Origin: Venturia oleaginea
Lineage: Eukaryota; Ascomycota; Dothideomycetes; Venturiales; Venturiaceae
Assembly (NCBI GenBank): GCA_013176395.1
Contig: JABMLP010000001.1
Coordinates: 930,001 to 994,000 of the forward strand
Reading direction: 5' to 3'
Length of the DNA: 64,000 nucleotides
The notes under the pieces are model-generated. The model saw only the letters and a program-made list of their open reading frames with translations. It was not told where the DNA came from and did not search any database. Positions 1 through 10,645 of the stretch are shown here, one piece after another (position 1 is the stretch's first letter; each line of letters opens with the position of its first letter). The translations under genes and the position numbers were made by a program.

Positions 1-206
1 GGGAAGATGGATTACTTGCTGTGGGAGATATCTGTCAGAATGCTGAATTCAATATTGCGGCGGTACGCTCTTATGGTGCTTCATGCTTATACTTTGAACG
101 ATTGGGACTTTCTGTGCTTCCATGCAGATTCGAAGCGAATTACTGTGAGGCTACCAATTCTCTATCCCTTGACGATGCGCCCATTCGATTCAACATCCTC
201 ATTTGA
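1..206 (+). pseudogene. HET-domain protein relic (fragment)
   Basis: One frame entering from the window edge encodes about 61 residues that read like the second half of a fungal heterokaryon-incompatibility (HET) domain: a GDICQNAEFNIAA stretch (compare the usual Y.nA..nIaA), then an S/G-rich segment and a FERLGLSVLPCRF stretch, which in HET proteins follows the domain core. The frame stops at about 204 and no continuation of the family is seen downstream. The upstream part lies outside the window, so this may be the end of a decayed gene or an exon. Assignment rests on the short motif only. Confidence 0.4.
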
Positions 207-1368
207 ATACCGATGGCGAAAAAGTCGTAGGAAGATATCAAGATCAAAGTTGCCAGAAAATTGATAATAGTATTATTAAGTTAAGGGCTTGGCAAACAGG
301 AAATTTGTCAGAGTGTTCGGATTGCAAAGATTTGGAGAGGGCGCGAGATGATAGTCCCGCTGTGGTATTGATCGTTTTATACGGTCTTACCAATGGTCGT
401 TGGATCTCGCTTTGGTGCTTGCGTGAGTTACATTGAGTTCGTCCGTGCTGTCGCCTTATGGACACGTGGAAACGTACCTGAATGTTTAGAAGCATTGTGC
501 TGTCACACTATCTTTAGTCGTGATACAGCCATGTCTTCGCAGAATCGGCTGGATTCGGTGATAAAGCGCACTAATTGGAATAATGTACGGAGGGACTCCG
601 TCGCACTGATAGTATTTTCCGCCAACACCTTCGCAGATTGAATTTACGCAAGGTTGTTCGTTCCTCGCGAGCCCCGAGATCGTCAGTGCTCGGTGCTTTT
701 GAAATCCATGTAGCGAGGGCTTGACGTTGCGGTGGTTCGGTTCTTGTAGGGCCCGAATATTAGCGAAGTTTGTGGTTGTGAAATTCCTGGATACGAGCCG
801 TACTTGTCGAAGAAATTGTCAGCTGAGACGAGTTTGACATGGCGACGGAGGTCTTGGCCTTGATATTCTACCCATATTTCGTAAGGTACGCCCGTGGAAA
901 TGGTGTTTAGGTCAGCCATGAGGCTCAGAGAGACGGATCTCGGCCTTCCACTGCCAAGGCTGACTCTCCATTTTAACGCCAGTCCACGTTCTCGCCACTA
1001 TAGATAGTGCTCGAGCGTCCATGCGTGCGACTCTGACCCTCAACTGGGCTGAAGACCAATATATGCCACCTCCCCATCGCTACATTCCAGTCTTCTGTCT
1101 TGCCTTCTACCTGCACTCTCCTACGCAAAGCCCGAATCATCCGACCATTCGACCTCTCCAACGGCACAACGTCTTCTGGCTACGCAAAATCTGCTCACGC
1201 GTCCCAAACAGCATGCTCTCGAAGCTCCGCACTTGTGACATCTATCATCAAGGAACAAACTCATGATCATGATCATGACCATTGCCTGAACAAACCGTGC
1301 TATCATTGATCGCCTCTACAATCCTGCCACTTGGCCATTTCAGCCCACACTTCCCTTCCGGAGAGAAA
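207..1368. other. Region without a supported gene
   Basis: Only short overlapping frames are present. A small ATG-initiated frame on the minus strand (683-919) is listed separately. A (TGATCA)-type short repeat lies at about 1261-1280, just upstream of the HET-domain gene. No transposon ends or RNA genes were recognised. Confidence 0.4.
683..919 (-). CDS. Small hypothetical protein (78 aa)
   Basis: An ATG-initiated frame of 78 codons begins MADLNTISTGVPYEIWVEYQ and ends at a stop at 683. It has no signal peptide, membrane segment or family I recognise. Its composition (aromatic and charged residues in a globular-looking pattern) is compatible with a real small protein or a gene fragment. There is no neighbouring exon evidence. 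It may be chance. Confidence 0.2.
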   Translation of the reverse strand: MADLNTISTGVPYEIWVEYQGQDLRRHVKLVSADNFFDKYGSYPGISQPQTSLIFGPYKNRTTATSSPRYMDFKSTEH

Positions 1369-3231
1369 ATGCGCTCTCTCAACAATTCGGCCCTGGCCGC
1401 AGAACGCCACGACAGCTCAGAGGTTGTCGCCCGAACACGAGATGCTGTGCATTCCCAATATACGCCACTACCTGCCAGGAATTGGATCCGATATCTTGTA
1501 CTCGCACCTGGAACCATTGCTGACCCACTGACCTGCACGCTGCACTCAATTGAACTGCCGAATAGCTGTTCTTTTGACGCGAAACACATCGATGCTAGGA
1601 ACGAACTACCCTTAGAGGTGCTCTCCTACGCCTGGGATACCGTTTTCAGCAAGAAGACGATTATCTGCGATGGAAAACCCCTTGCAATTACCGTCGCGCT
1701 CCATGACGCACTTGTCAGAATACGATTACCCACGGAATCACGGAATCTCTGGGTCGCTGCTATCTGCGTCAATCAACTGGATTTGCAAGAAAAGGGACGG
1801 CAGATTGCCTTGATGGCTCGTGTTCATGCTTTCGCCAAAAGAACATTGGTATGGCTCGGTCCTGATGGAGGGCATGGTGATGCCGTCGCATCGCTAATCA
1901 AGACTGTCGGCCAAGCTGGTCCATGTGGTCCTCCAATGGCTAAGTCGGACCCTCTGCTACTAGATGAGAGATGGAAGTCATTCAAAGAAATGCGAGCATC
2001 ACCCTGGTTCCTACATGTCTGGGGCGCGCAAGAAGCGTGTCTAGGTCGTGCCGCATTAGTCCTGTATGGCACAACAGAGTTTTCGTGGACCTCGCTATGC
2101 CAGGTCGATGACTGGATATCGAAGCGAGGGAAGATTGTTGCCGACCTGCATCAAATCATGCCCAAATGGATCTACCAGAAAATGGCTTGGAGCAAGCCGT
2201 TCCTGCACGGCTCGAACTTTCTGCGATTTTTAGAGGCCACCAAATACCTTCATGCCGCGAATCCAAGCGATCATGTCTACGCAGTGTTGGGCTCGCCGTA
2301 TACTCGCCAACCAAACACAACCGTGGCTGGCGCGCTTAACCGCCGAAATGGATTCATGTTGGAACCCGATTACGAGAAATCGCATCTTGAGGTGTACCGG
2401 GAGTTTGCGCTTCAGTATCTCAAGCAAATTCACGACATGTCATTGCTCATGTATGTTGAGCAGAACTCGAAATCGTTAGCGTCAGATCTTCCTTCATGGG
2501 TTCCTCAATGGAATCAGACACCTTCGAATCCCTTGCCGATTCATATCCACGATCTTCGGCGGGACCGATCAATGATGAACATCAGTCTTCTCGAAAACGG
2601 AATTCTCTCGTGTCGTGCCATCAAGATTGGACAGATCCAATTCAGCTCTCCATCATTACTGCCACCCAACTCACAGGATATGATTTCTCTCGATACCGAA
2701 AAACCATTCAACCAATTCAATGAGCTGTGGAAACGCATACACGACTTGTTTGCGACGAGGCGGCAGTTTTGGTCGGACATCAAGGACAGTGAATTGCTTC
2801 GCCAATTCGCTACAACTCTGCTCTGCGGCAGAGATCAGACAATGGAACGACGTCTGTTGCAGGCTCACAGGACGGCATATTGTTTGCGACTGCGCCAACG
2901 AACTGGAGCTGGAGAAGTCGAGGTCGAGGAGATGGCGCGGGTCGCCAAACATGGCGACGCACAATTCTTCGATGATTTCGCATCGCAATTCTACACAAAT
3001 CGAAAGTTTGTAGCCTGTTACGAGGCTGGAAGGGAGCTTTTTGCCCTAGTGCCCGAAGTTACAGAACCTGGGGATGTGGTGTGCCAGATCTTGGGCGGGG
3101 CACATCATTTTGTATTGAGAATGACGACCAAGGAGAGTCATTATAAGATTATTGGGGGAGCACACGTTAAGAAGCTTCGAGATCCCAAGGAAATGGAGCC
3201 CATTGACGATGAGGAGATTTTTTTCTGTTAG
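1369..3231 (+). CDS. HET-domain (heterokaryon incompatibility) protein
   Basis: A 620-aa single-exon frame. HET-domain proteins mediate non-self recognition and cell death in filamentous fungi. The domain starts with Y.PLPA..WIRYLVLAPG (about residues 40-55), followed by LEVLSYAWD (canonical LSYvWG), a cluster of c(D)G..l.IT..L..aL..iR, then LWVAAICVNQ and the end block IALMARVHAFAKRTLVWLGP. The remaining two thirds are alpha/beta-looking without a recognised second domain. The start is the ATG at 1369; the frame stays open upstream to 1282 but has no ATG there, and the conserved domain begins about 35 residues after the chosen Met. The usual Asp of LWiDAICINQ is Ala here and the usual Gly of YvWG is Asp, so signalling competence is uncertain. 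An upstream exon cannot be excluded. Confidence 0.8.
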   Translation: MRSLNNSALAAERHDSSEVVARTRDAVHSQYTPLPARNWIRYLVLAPGTIADPLTCTLHSIELPNSCSFDAKHIDARNELPLEVLSYAWDTVFSKKTIICDGKPLAITVALHDALVRIRLPTESRNLWVAAICVNQLDLQEKGRQIALMARVHAFAKRTLVWLGPDGGHGDAVASLIKTVGQAGPCGPPMAKSDPLLLDERWKSFKEMRASPWFLHVWGAQEACLGRAALVLYGTTEFSWTSLCQVDDWISKRGKIVADLHQIMPKWIYQKMAWSKPFLHGSNFLRFLEATKYLHAANPSDHVYAVLGSPYTRQPNTTVAGALNRRNGFMLEPDYEKSHLEVYREFALQYLKQIHDMSLLMYVEQNSKSLASDLPSWVPQWNQTPSNPLPIHIHDLRRDRSMMNISLLENGILSCRAIKIGQIQFSSPSLLPPNSQDMISLDTEKPFNQFNELWKRIHDLFATRRQFWSDIKDSELLRQFATTLLCGRDQTMERRLLQAHRTAYCLRLRQRTGAGEVEVEEMARVAKHGDAQFFDDFASQFYTNRKFVACYEAGRELFALVPEVTEPGDVVCQILGGAHHFVLRMTTKESHYKIIGGAHVKKLRDPKEMEPIDDEEIFFC

Positions 3232-3925
3232 CGAAGGGGATGTTTCGAAAGGAGTTTGTCTTCGTCCTCTGTGGCACTTATATGATGACACGACTTTATG
3301 AGCTGGGCGTTTGTGAATAGGGCTGAGATACACCAGATTTAATTGAAATTTATAATTAACAAGTGAGCAGGCAGATCGTTGATGAGTAACTACCAGTGAA
3401 GGTTCGAGTTGCAGCTGAGAATCGTGACCTGTCTGGCATTGACTCGCATCTTTATTGAGGATCACCCTGCGCAATCGTATCGGTTGTAACACTCTCGGGA
3501 TATCGTATCCCAGATTTTTCTCATCAGCCCACGTTTGGCAGACACAGTAAATTGCATCGTCCATTTTTGTTGCGCATCTTTTCCTGGTGAGCTTCACATG
3601 TTGGACAAAAGTATAGAAGTCTGTAGGAAGAACTACCTCGTAGTAGTTATCAATCCTCAGCGTATTTACTCTTATATACTATTTTTGCTCGCAGCTCAAT
3701 AGAAATGTGTTTCTAAAAATCTGCGTTCGTAAATTCCATTTGAAATGGAAATGCCTTCCTACTCGGTCATGTGTTTTCGTGACTGGCGTTGCGGAATTTC
3801 CCTTTTTGGTGCATGAGATGGACGTTCTTCTCCACATCCTATATCACTCTCGATGCCAAATTTCCCTACTGAGCCAATGAAAAACACATCTTTCCTCTGG
3901 GAAATTCTACCTCCTCCTCTCCGCA
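3232..3925. other. Intergenic region between HET gene and HRQ1
   Basis: No family-like frame on either strand. The last 100 bp are pyrimidine-rich (ctcctcctctccgca directly before the HRQ1 ATG), typical of a fungal promoter or 5' leader. Nothing else is recognised. Confidence 0.4.
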
Positions 3926-6900
3926 ATGGCTAAGCTACAAGCGGCAACCGTGTCGCAACACATTGTGCGCAATAACAAGAGGAAGAGGAAGCCGAAGAGT
4001 GATGGCAATCAGGACGACACATTGGAAGAATCACGTCACGCAATCGGCCCAGGAGAAACATGCGAGACGACAGCTACTACGACCGTGCCCACGAAAACCC
4101 AGGATGGAGGAAAGAGGCCGCGTAAAGCGGCAAAAAAGGACGCGGACGGGACACCTTCTCTCCTTCGGAAAGACTCGTCGGCCGTGATCGAAACCTCGAT
4201 TCCATGGCCTGCACACTTCACGCAACTTGCACAGCTTCACCGAGCCCTCAATCTTGTATACACGTTCTGCTCCACACGCAAGCACTTCGCCACCACATTT
4301 GAGAATATCAAAAGTGCTGTGGAAGGTCATATCAAGCGCGAATTGAAGATTGAAGAGATCGCTCAAGTCAAGAGTTTGATTCCAAGGGCAATCAACTTCT
4401 CCTACGTGGACGAGCATATGTTACAAATCAATTTGATGGGCGCTGAGGATAATGTTACTGGCAAGAAGGCGATGGAGTATATCATCCAAGATCCGATCAA
4501 GGAGGCCAACCTGGGTGACCATAAAGAGGTCCTTTTCTTTGAGTTCTTGGATGGAGATTTGAAGAGGCAGATTACAAATCCGAAGACTGGTGAGCCGACA
4601 AAAGATGGTGTAAAGAAACTAAGGAACGAAAAACTGAAGATGCCGGTTTTCAGTCAAAAACAGATGATGAATTTGATTGAGAAGAGGAATGGGAAGTTCA
4701 CGAGTGCTGTGAATGGGTTTTTGAACCAGTGTCGTGAGGACAAGATGGATCCTGTCATGTTGATTGTGGATCAAAGCAGGCAATTCATTCCTACCATGTC
4801 AGAGAGTAGAGGACATACTCCTGGGCCCGATCGAAGCGCGCCACTACCGAGCTACATACCCAAAGAGAGGAAGACCGTTCCTGAAATTATCACAGAGATC
4901 AAGAGTCAGGAATGGTATACTGGACAAATTGTGCCAGATGGGCATCGAGTCTTCGATCCACAAGAACCTATCTACGGCGAACTCAACTTCCAACTTTCGC
5001 AGGGCTTGATCAACGCTCTCTACAATACTCGGAATATCACACAGCTCTATGCGCATCAGGCTGAAGCTATCAATAACTTGTACGATGGACACAATGTCAT
5101 CGTTTCTACGTCGACGAGTTCTGGCAAATCGCTCATCTACCAGATTCCAGTTCTGCATGAGTTGGAGAAAGACCATGAAACGAGAGCTATGTATATCTTT
5201 CCAACGAAAGCTCTGGCTCAGGATCAGAGGAGGAGTCTGAAAGATCTTCTTCATTATGTAGACGGGCTGCAGAATATGGTTGTGGAGACTTTTGATGGGG
5301 ACACACCCATGGGAGAACGACATTACATCCGCGACGAAGCGAGGATCATATTCACGAACCCAGACATGCTGCATATCACCATCTTACCGCAAGAGGAGGC
5401 ATGGCGGAAGTTTTTACAGAATCTGAAGTTTGTAGTTGTTGACGAGTTGCACGTTTATAATGGGCTGTTTGGCGCACACGTCGCTCTCATTATGCGGAGA
5501 TTGAGACGCATATGTGCTGCCGTGGGCAATCGACATATCAAGTTCATCTCTTGTTCTGCTACGGTCGCGAACCCAGAAGAACATATGAAGACGATATTCG
5601 GCGTCGAGAATGTCAAGTTGACTGACTTCGATGGCTCGCCCTCTGGACGAAAAGAGTTTCTCTGCTGGAACACGCCGTTCAAGGACCCGAAGGACTCGAC
5701 TTCTGGAAGAGGCGATGCGATGGCTGAAGCTGCTAGACTGTTCTGTCAACTAGTCTTGAGAGGTGTTCGAGTCATCGCTTTTTGCGTCATTCGCAAACAG
5801 TGCGAAGTCTTGCTAGGGGCTATCAAGACTGAATTGAGCAATCTGGAACGCACGGAAGTCATGGGAAGAGTGATGTCGTACCGTGGAGGATATACACCCG
5901 CCGACAGGCGTACCATCGAAAGTGAAATGTTCGAAGGCAAACTCGTCGGTATTGTTGCGACCAACGCTCTCGAGTTGGGTATCGATATCGGTTCACTTGA
6001 CGCAGTGTTGACCTGTGGCTTTCCTTATACGATATCGAATCTGAGACAACAGAGTGGCCGTGCTGGACGCCGAAATAAAGATTCTCTCTCAGTCCTGATC
6101 GGTGATTGTTTCCCCACAGATCAATACTACATGGAAAATCCAGACGAAATTTTCACCAAACCCAATGCGGAACTGCAAGTAGATTTGGAAAATATGCTTG
6201 TTCTTGAAGGGCACATCCAATGTGCTGCCCATGAAATGCCAGTCCGACCCGAGGACGATACGAAATACTTTGGACGCCTGTTACCAAGTATCGCCGAGGA
6301 GCGAATGCGCAAAGACAAGTCCGGCTTCTATCACTGCAATCCAAGATTCCTTCCTCGACCCTCCAATTTCGTGGCCATTCGGGACGTCGAGAGCGAGCAT
6401 TTCGCCATCATCGATACTACGCATGGAAGGAATGTTGTCTTGGAAGAACTGGAAGCATCAAGAGCGTTCTTCACAATCTATGATGGTGGCATTTTCCTCC
6501 ACCAGGGCAACTCTTACCTAATCAAAGAATTCTCTCAAGAGTCAATGATGGCAAAAGTCGAACTGGTGAAAGTGGATTGGACGACGCAGCAGCGTGATTA
6601 TACCGACATTGATCCTGTCGAGACGGAATTGATACGGAAGATTCCTGGCTCTCGCTCGAAAGCTTTCTTCGGACCCATCAAGATCAAACAAGTGGTGTTT
6701 GGCTTCTTCAAAATCGACAAGAAGAAACGCGTGCTGGATGCCGTGCAAGTTGACAACCCGCCTATCATTCTCTTCTCCAAAGGCATGTGGCTCGACATCC
6801 CCAAATCCGCCCTGGACATCCTCAATTCACGTCGTCTCAACATTGCAGGCGCCATCCATGCAGCGGAACACGCCGTCCTAAGCCTCATGCCTAACTTCGT

Positions 6901-7537
6901 CATCTCTATGCCCGGCGACGTTAGAACGGAATGCAAATTCGAACAGAAGGAAATGGCCAAGAAAGAAACAACAAGGAAACGTCCAGCTCGTTTGACTTTC
7001 TACGATGCCAAAGGTGGTCCACACGGCTCTGGCATATCCACTAAGGCTTTCGAATTCATTGATCTCCTGCTTAAGCAAGCCTGCAAAAGAGTCGATGCTT
7101 GCTGTTGTCCGGAGGGCTGCCTAGAATGTTGTTGCTCTGAAAGGTGCAAACACAGTAATAACGTCATATCCAAGGCTGGGGCAGGAGTGGTATTGAAGAG
7201 TTTGCTAGGGTTGGAGATCGATGTCGATGCGTTGCCTTGGGGTGAGGAAGAGAATATGCCTGCTGGAATTGAGACGGTCGTTGTTGCTCCAGAGGTCAGG
7301 CCCAAGGAAGGAATGAGGGTGGAAGAGATTGAGGTTTTTCGGGAGGGAAATTTTGCTGGGGCCTTGAGGGATAGGGTTAGGACGCCTGAGGTGGAAGATG
7401 TGGAGGAAGAGCAGGGACAAGGCCTTAGGGAGGGAGGAACAGGAGTAAACGTTTTACCTGAAGCGTCTGCTTGTAGGCTAGATGCTGACGATGACGAAGA
7501 CCTAGATGCACTGCAAGCTATGAGGGAAATGGGTTGA
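3926..7537 (+). CDS. HRQ1: ATP-dependent DNA helicase Hrq1 (RecQ4-like, superfamily 2)
   Basis: A 1203-aa intronless frame. Hrq1 is a nuclear 3'-5' helicase acting in interstrand-crosslink repair and telomere maintenance, the fungal relative of human RECQ4. Visible features in order: a basic, low-complexity N-terminus (about 1-85); an N-terminal domain; Walker A region STSTSSGKS at about 393-401; motif II DELH near 503; SCSATVANP (motif III) near 545; helicase-C motifs ATNALELGIDIGS and QQSGRAGRR at about 675-715; then the DUF1998-type C-terminus with a dense Cys cluster near 1058 (CCCPEGC..CC.ERC), expected to bind Zn. Length and domain order fit the family. The ATG at 3926 follows a CT-rich leader and is the first in frame. 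No frameshift or premature stop is seen, in contrast to several neighbours. The last 100 residues are acidic and poorly conserved-looking. Confidence 0.93.
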   Translation: MAKLQAATVSQHIVRNNKRKRKPKSDGNQDDTLEESRHAIGPGETCETTATTTVPTKTQDGGKRPRKAAKKDADGTPSLLRKDSSAVIETSIPWPAHFTQLAQLHRALNLVYTFCSTRKHFATTFENIKSAVEGHIKRELKIEEIAQVKSLIPRAINFSYVDEHMLQINLMGAEDNVTGKKAMEYIIQDPIKEANLGDHKEVLFFEFLDGDLKRQITNPKTGEPTKDGVKKLRNEKLKMPVFSQKQMMNLIEKRNGKFTSAVNGFLNQCREDKMDPVMLIVDQSRQFIPTMSESRGHTPGPDRSAPLPSYIPKERKTVPEIITEIKSQEWYTGQIVPDGHRVFDPQEPIYGELNFQLSQGLINALYNTRNITQLYAHQAEAINNLYDGHNVIVSTSTSSGKSLIYQIPVLHELEKDHETRAMYIFPTKALAQDQRRSLKDLLHYVDGLQNMVVETFDGDTPMGERHYIRDEARIIFTNPDMLHITILPQEEAWRKFLQNLKFVVVDELHVYNGLFGAHVALIMRRLRRICAAVGNRHIKFISCSATVANPEEHMKTIFGVENVKLTDFDGSPSGRKEFLCWNTPFKDPKDSTSGRGDAMAEAARLFCQLVLRGVRVIAFCVIRKQCEVLLGAIKTELSNLERTEVMGRVMSYRGGYTPADRRTIESEMFEGKLVGIVATNALELGIDIGSLDAVLTCGFPYTISNLRQQSGRAGRRNKDSLSVLIGDCFPTDQYYMENPDEIFTKPNAELQVDLENMLVLEGHIQCAAHEMPVRPEDDTKYFGRLLPSIAEERMRKDKSGFYHCNPRFLPRPSNFVAIRDVESEHFAIIDTTHGRNVVLEELEASRAFFTIYDGGIFLHQGNSYLIKEFSQESMMAKVELVKVDWTTQQRDYTDIDPVETELIRKIPGSRSKAFFGPIKIKQVVFGFFKIDKKKRVLDAVQVDNPPIILFSKGMWLDIPKSALDILNSRRLNIAGAIHAAEHAVLSLMPNFVISMPGDVRTECKFEQKEMAKKETTRKRPARLTFYDAKGGPHGSGISTKAFEFIDLLLKQACKRVDACCCPEGCLECCCSERCKHSNNVISKAGAGVVLKSLLGLEIDVDALPWGEEENMPAGIETVVVAPEVRPKEGMRVEEIEVFREGNFAGALRDRVRTPEVEDVEEEQGQGLREGGTGVNVLPEASACRLDADDDEDLDALQAMREMG

Positions 7538-8978
7538 ATATGATGGCTCAACAGAGGTTGTTTGCTATCAACAGCTTCGTGGCGTCTTGATTTTCAGACC
7601 ACCATTACGCCATGGACAGCTCGTTTCGGGATGGCAGAGGCTGATCATCTCCCTACTCAATCGTGGTGTTCAGCCTCGCTCCAAAATGTGCATATTCCCC
7701 AACAAGTGATACATTCAACTTAAGGTCACTCATAGTTGCGGAGTCGAGTACACCCGGGTTGCGCGACTCCAGTCTTCCGAACTCTTTCTTATGCCAAAAG
7801 CTGGTTCGCGGCCTGGAGAACGATAGAGGCCAGGCTCACCATATTCAAGCCACCAGAGAACGCAGACGTGTTAGTACATCCTGAACAGGCTGGAGGAGTT
7901 GGATTTATTGTGTAGGCTGTGTTGAGTCACTGGAGAGGTGCCACGATTGTTCGACGTCTGCAACTGGTCACCACGCAGCAGTGAAGAGTGAGTGCCCTTC
8001 TCGAAAGATGGACGTATGCGTCTTGTAGGCGTGGAAGAATGGAGATGGAAATAACATATTGAGGAGATTTTTGATGGGAATTGTAGCCAGTTGAGTGGTT
8101 AGATTCGATAGTTCGTAGTGTACATAGTCATGTTCATTACCTCATCAGAAATGTGTTGATTCGTCCGAAAGAGATTGAATTCAAAGCTTGAGGCACATTT
8201 CAGTCATATATGACCCTACTCGATCCGCTCTAAAATGTTGGTACTAATATTCAATAGATATATGCACGTGATCTAGGGTTAGTCATCCCTATGCGATCGT
8301 AGGTAACTTAAATCAATTCAATTCTTGCTCCATCTCCATCTCACCTTCACCTCATTCATCATTTATTGGTTAAGCGATGCTTTGGTTACCATCGTTTGGA
8401 CTTCACTCGACATATATGTATACTCCCTGCTTGAGGTTCTTAAGATGGTGCTTGATCATCTTTTTAACGCTGCTTGGTTGTCTTCTAATATCCCGACTTC
8501 ACAGAAGACGGTCAGAATATTAGAAGATAATCAATTAGTGTCGAACGTCGACAAACATATCATTTAAAGGATACCAATCACCCTCAAAATCCTAAGTATA
8601 TCACGAAACTTTGCGCACCGCGGTTCGTACACTATCTCGCGGCGCTTCCATGATGGCGCAGCAAGCAAGAATTTCTGTATCTACCAAGGCAGCACAATAC
8701 TCTACGATATCATCTGCGCTTAGAGAGTGATTGTACGCCATTCGTGGCCAATCCTCGTCCGTCCAAGTTGGTTAACTCCTTACGCGCCCACTTCAACCAA
8801 TAGAATCGCGCGGCCCTACAGCTTGGTGTATCACATCCGACGCGCTTTGGAACTCCTGAAATAGCCTTTATGGCTTTTCTCTCATAAGTTTGTCTCTTTT
8901 CTGTGCATTCGTTTCCTTGTTGAGTCTCCTTTTCTCACCTAAACTTTCCTCCCTAGCAGGTATCTATACCAAAACAAA
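7538..8978. other. Intergenic region, no gene recognised
   Basis: About 1.4 kb with short frames only. AT-rich segments at 8200-8600 have no recognised coding sequence, repeats or transposon ends. The segment before 8979 (TC-rich, then aaaacaaa before the ATG) looks like the promoter and leader of the DOMON/b561 gene. Confidence 0.4.
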
Positions 8979-10526
8979 ATGCTGGTCATTACTTTTCTTT
9001 GCAGTGAGTGAGAGCTCCGAATGTGACTGAGCAATAGTTCCGTACTTACAACGCACATCAGGTCTTTTCGCCCTCTCTCATTCCGTTGCTGCTCAATCGC
9101 CCCAAAATACATCGACATTGGTTTTTGAAATCGATGCTGCGACGCTATCCCTTTCGCTCACAGCAGTCGCACAAACTGGAGATCTATTCTTCCGTTTATC
9201 AGCACCTGCGGAATACGATTGGGTCGGATTCGGATTCGGAGGTCGTATGAAAGGAGCATTGACATTCATCACCTATTCATGCAAGAATGGATCGGCTGTG
9301 ACAATATCGCCACGATTGTCCAGCGGAAATACGGAGCCGGAACACTCTTCGGAAATCCAAGTTGAGAAGATTTCGGGCGCCAATGTCACGGCTTCTAATT
9401 TCATCGACGCTTCAAAAGGTGGCCAAATGCTGGTTTCCTTTGTATGTCGGAATTGTACTAAATGGAGTCATCCTCCTCTCGATCTGACTTCTACGGATGC
9501 ACCTTTCATATTCGCTGTTGGCCCAGTATCAGATGGAACTCCCAGTCGGTGGTCCAATAGTCCTACGGCACCCCTGAGGAGCCACTCTATTCATGCAAAG
9601 TTCACGATGGACATGACAATTGCTACTGTCCAGTCTGAAGATGAAATATCGATTCCAGAATTGGCGAATACAACTGTTGGCGCAAATGGACCAGCGGACG
9701 TACAATTGAGGCTACACGATTGGACAAGCGCTATCCACGTAGGACCTCTTTCAAAAAAAAAATCGGCAAGCTGTTGGCTAACATCATGCGTCAGGCTATA
9801 TCCATGTGTCTAACCTTCGGACTATTCTACCCTCTAGACGCTCTCATAACCCGAGTCTTCCACTCGAAAGCCAGGAAAATACACATGGCAACGCAAAGCT
9901 TCATCTTCCTTCTCTTCCTCATCGGAATAAGTCTCGGCTTCTCAATCTCAACGCAATTCGTGCGTAGCAAGAAAATCTCTAGTCCCCACCAAGTCTTAGG
10001 AATCATAACCCTGATCCTCTTGCTGGCCCAAATACCCCTCGGTATCCTCCTCCGCCGCGCCCAGGGACCAATCAATACACCTCAAGATAAAGCAATGACA
10101 CCAATCGCCTACCAGATCAAATCCAAAATGCAAGTCAAACGGTTTATCCTCGGTCACCGAATTCTCGCCTTTATTTTATTCGTCGCCGGTCTCACGAATG
10201 TAGGCTTAGGCTTCAATTTCGCCCTCGCGTCGAATTACAATAAACTTTGGGTTCCGCTCGCGCTTGCATTGATGGTTTTGTGGTTTCTTGGTGTGGGGTT
10301 TAGGTATATGTATGCTTCTAATAAGAAAGATGGGAAGGAGGATGAGGATTATCAGGAGAGGATGAGGAAGGCGTATGCTGAGTATGCTGCTGGACAGAAT
10401 GCTAGACAGGAGCGGAATGGTCTTGGACATGGAAAACCTGCTCAATATGAGATGAGTGGTTTTGGGAAGGATGGGGCGCAGGGTAGGGTCGAGCAGTATG
10501 AGGTGGCTGTTCCTAGGGTCTACTAG
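8979..10526 (+). CDS. DOMON-cytochrome b561 transmembrane protein
   Basis: Three exons: 8979-9003, 9062-9738 and 9795-10526 (477 aa). The first codons plus exon 2 give a signal peptide (MLVITFLCSLFALSHSVAAQ), followed by a DOMON (CDH-cytochrome-like) domain to about residue 230. Exon 3 is a cytochrome b561/ferric-reductase-type unit with five to six hydrophobic helices and heme-ligand candidates His in SAIH|AISM, KIHMA, SPHQVLG and LGHRILA. Members carry electrons across membranes, for example for ferric or extracellular redox reactions. Intron 2 (9739-9794) has a GTAGGA donor, a GGCTAAC branch site and a TCAG acceptor. Removing it joins the two frames in phase 0, skips an A10 tract, and places a His at the start of helix 1 as the family expects. 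Without the splice the gene would look frameshifted. The C-terminal tail is charged and cytosolic. Confidence 0.85.
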
Positions 10527-10645
10527 CACGCACGATACGACATAGAAATGAAGATTGACGAAACATCGAGCACGTTTTATACTGTAGAACAAAACAAGCC
10601 CGCATAAACCCAGGGTATCTCTCAGCTACACGTATCAAAAACCAT

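Noticed and set aside
7000..7551. Minus-strand frame opposite the 3' end of HRQ1
   Set aside because: Ser-rich antisense shadow of the acidic HRQ1 C-terminus; no independent features.
9118..9813. DOMON protein as a separate gene ending at 9813
   Set aside because: A well-formed intron (9739-9794) joins it to the b561 part, and the 9739-9813 codons have no family match.
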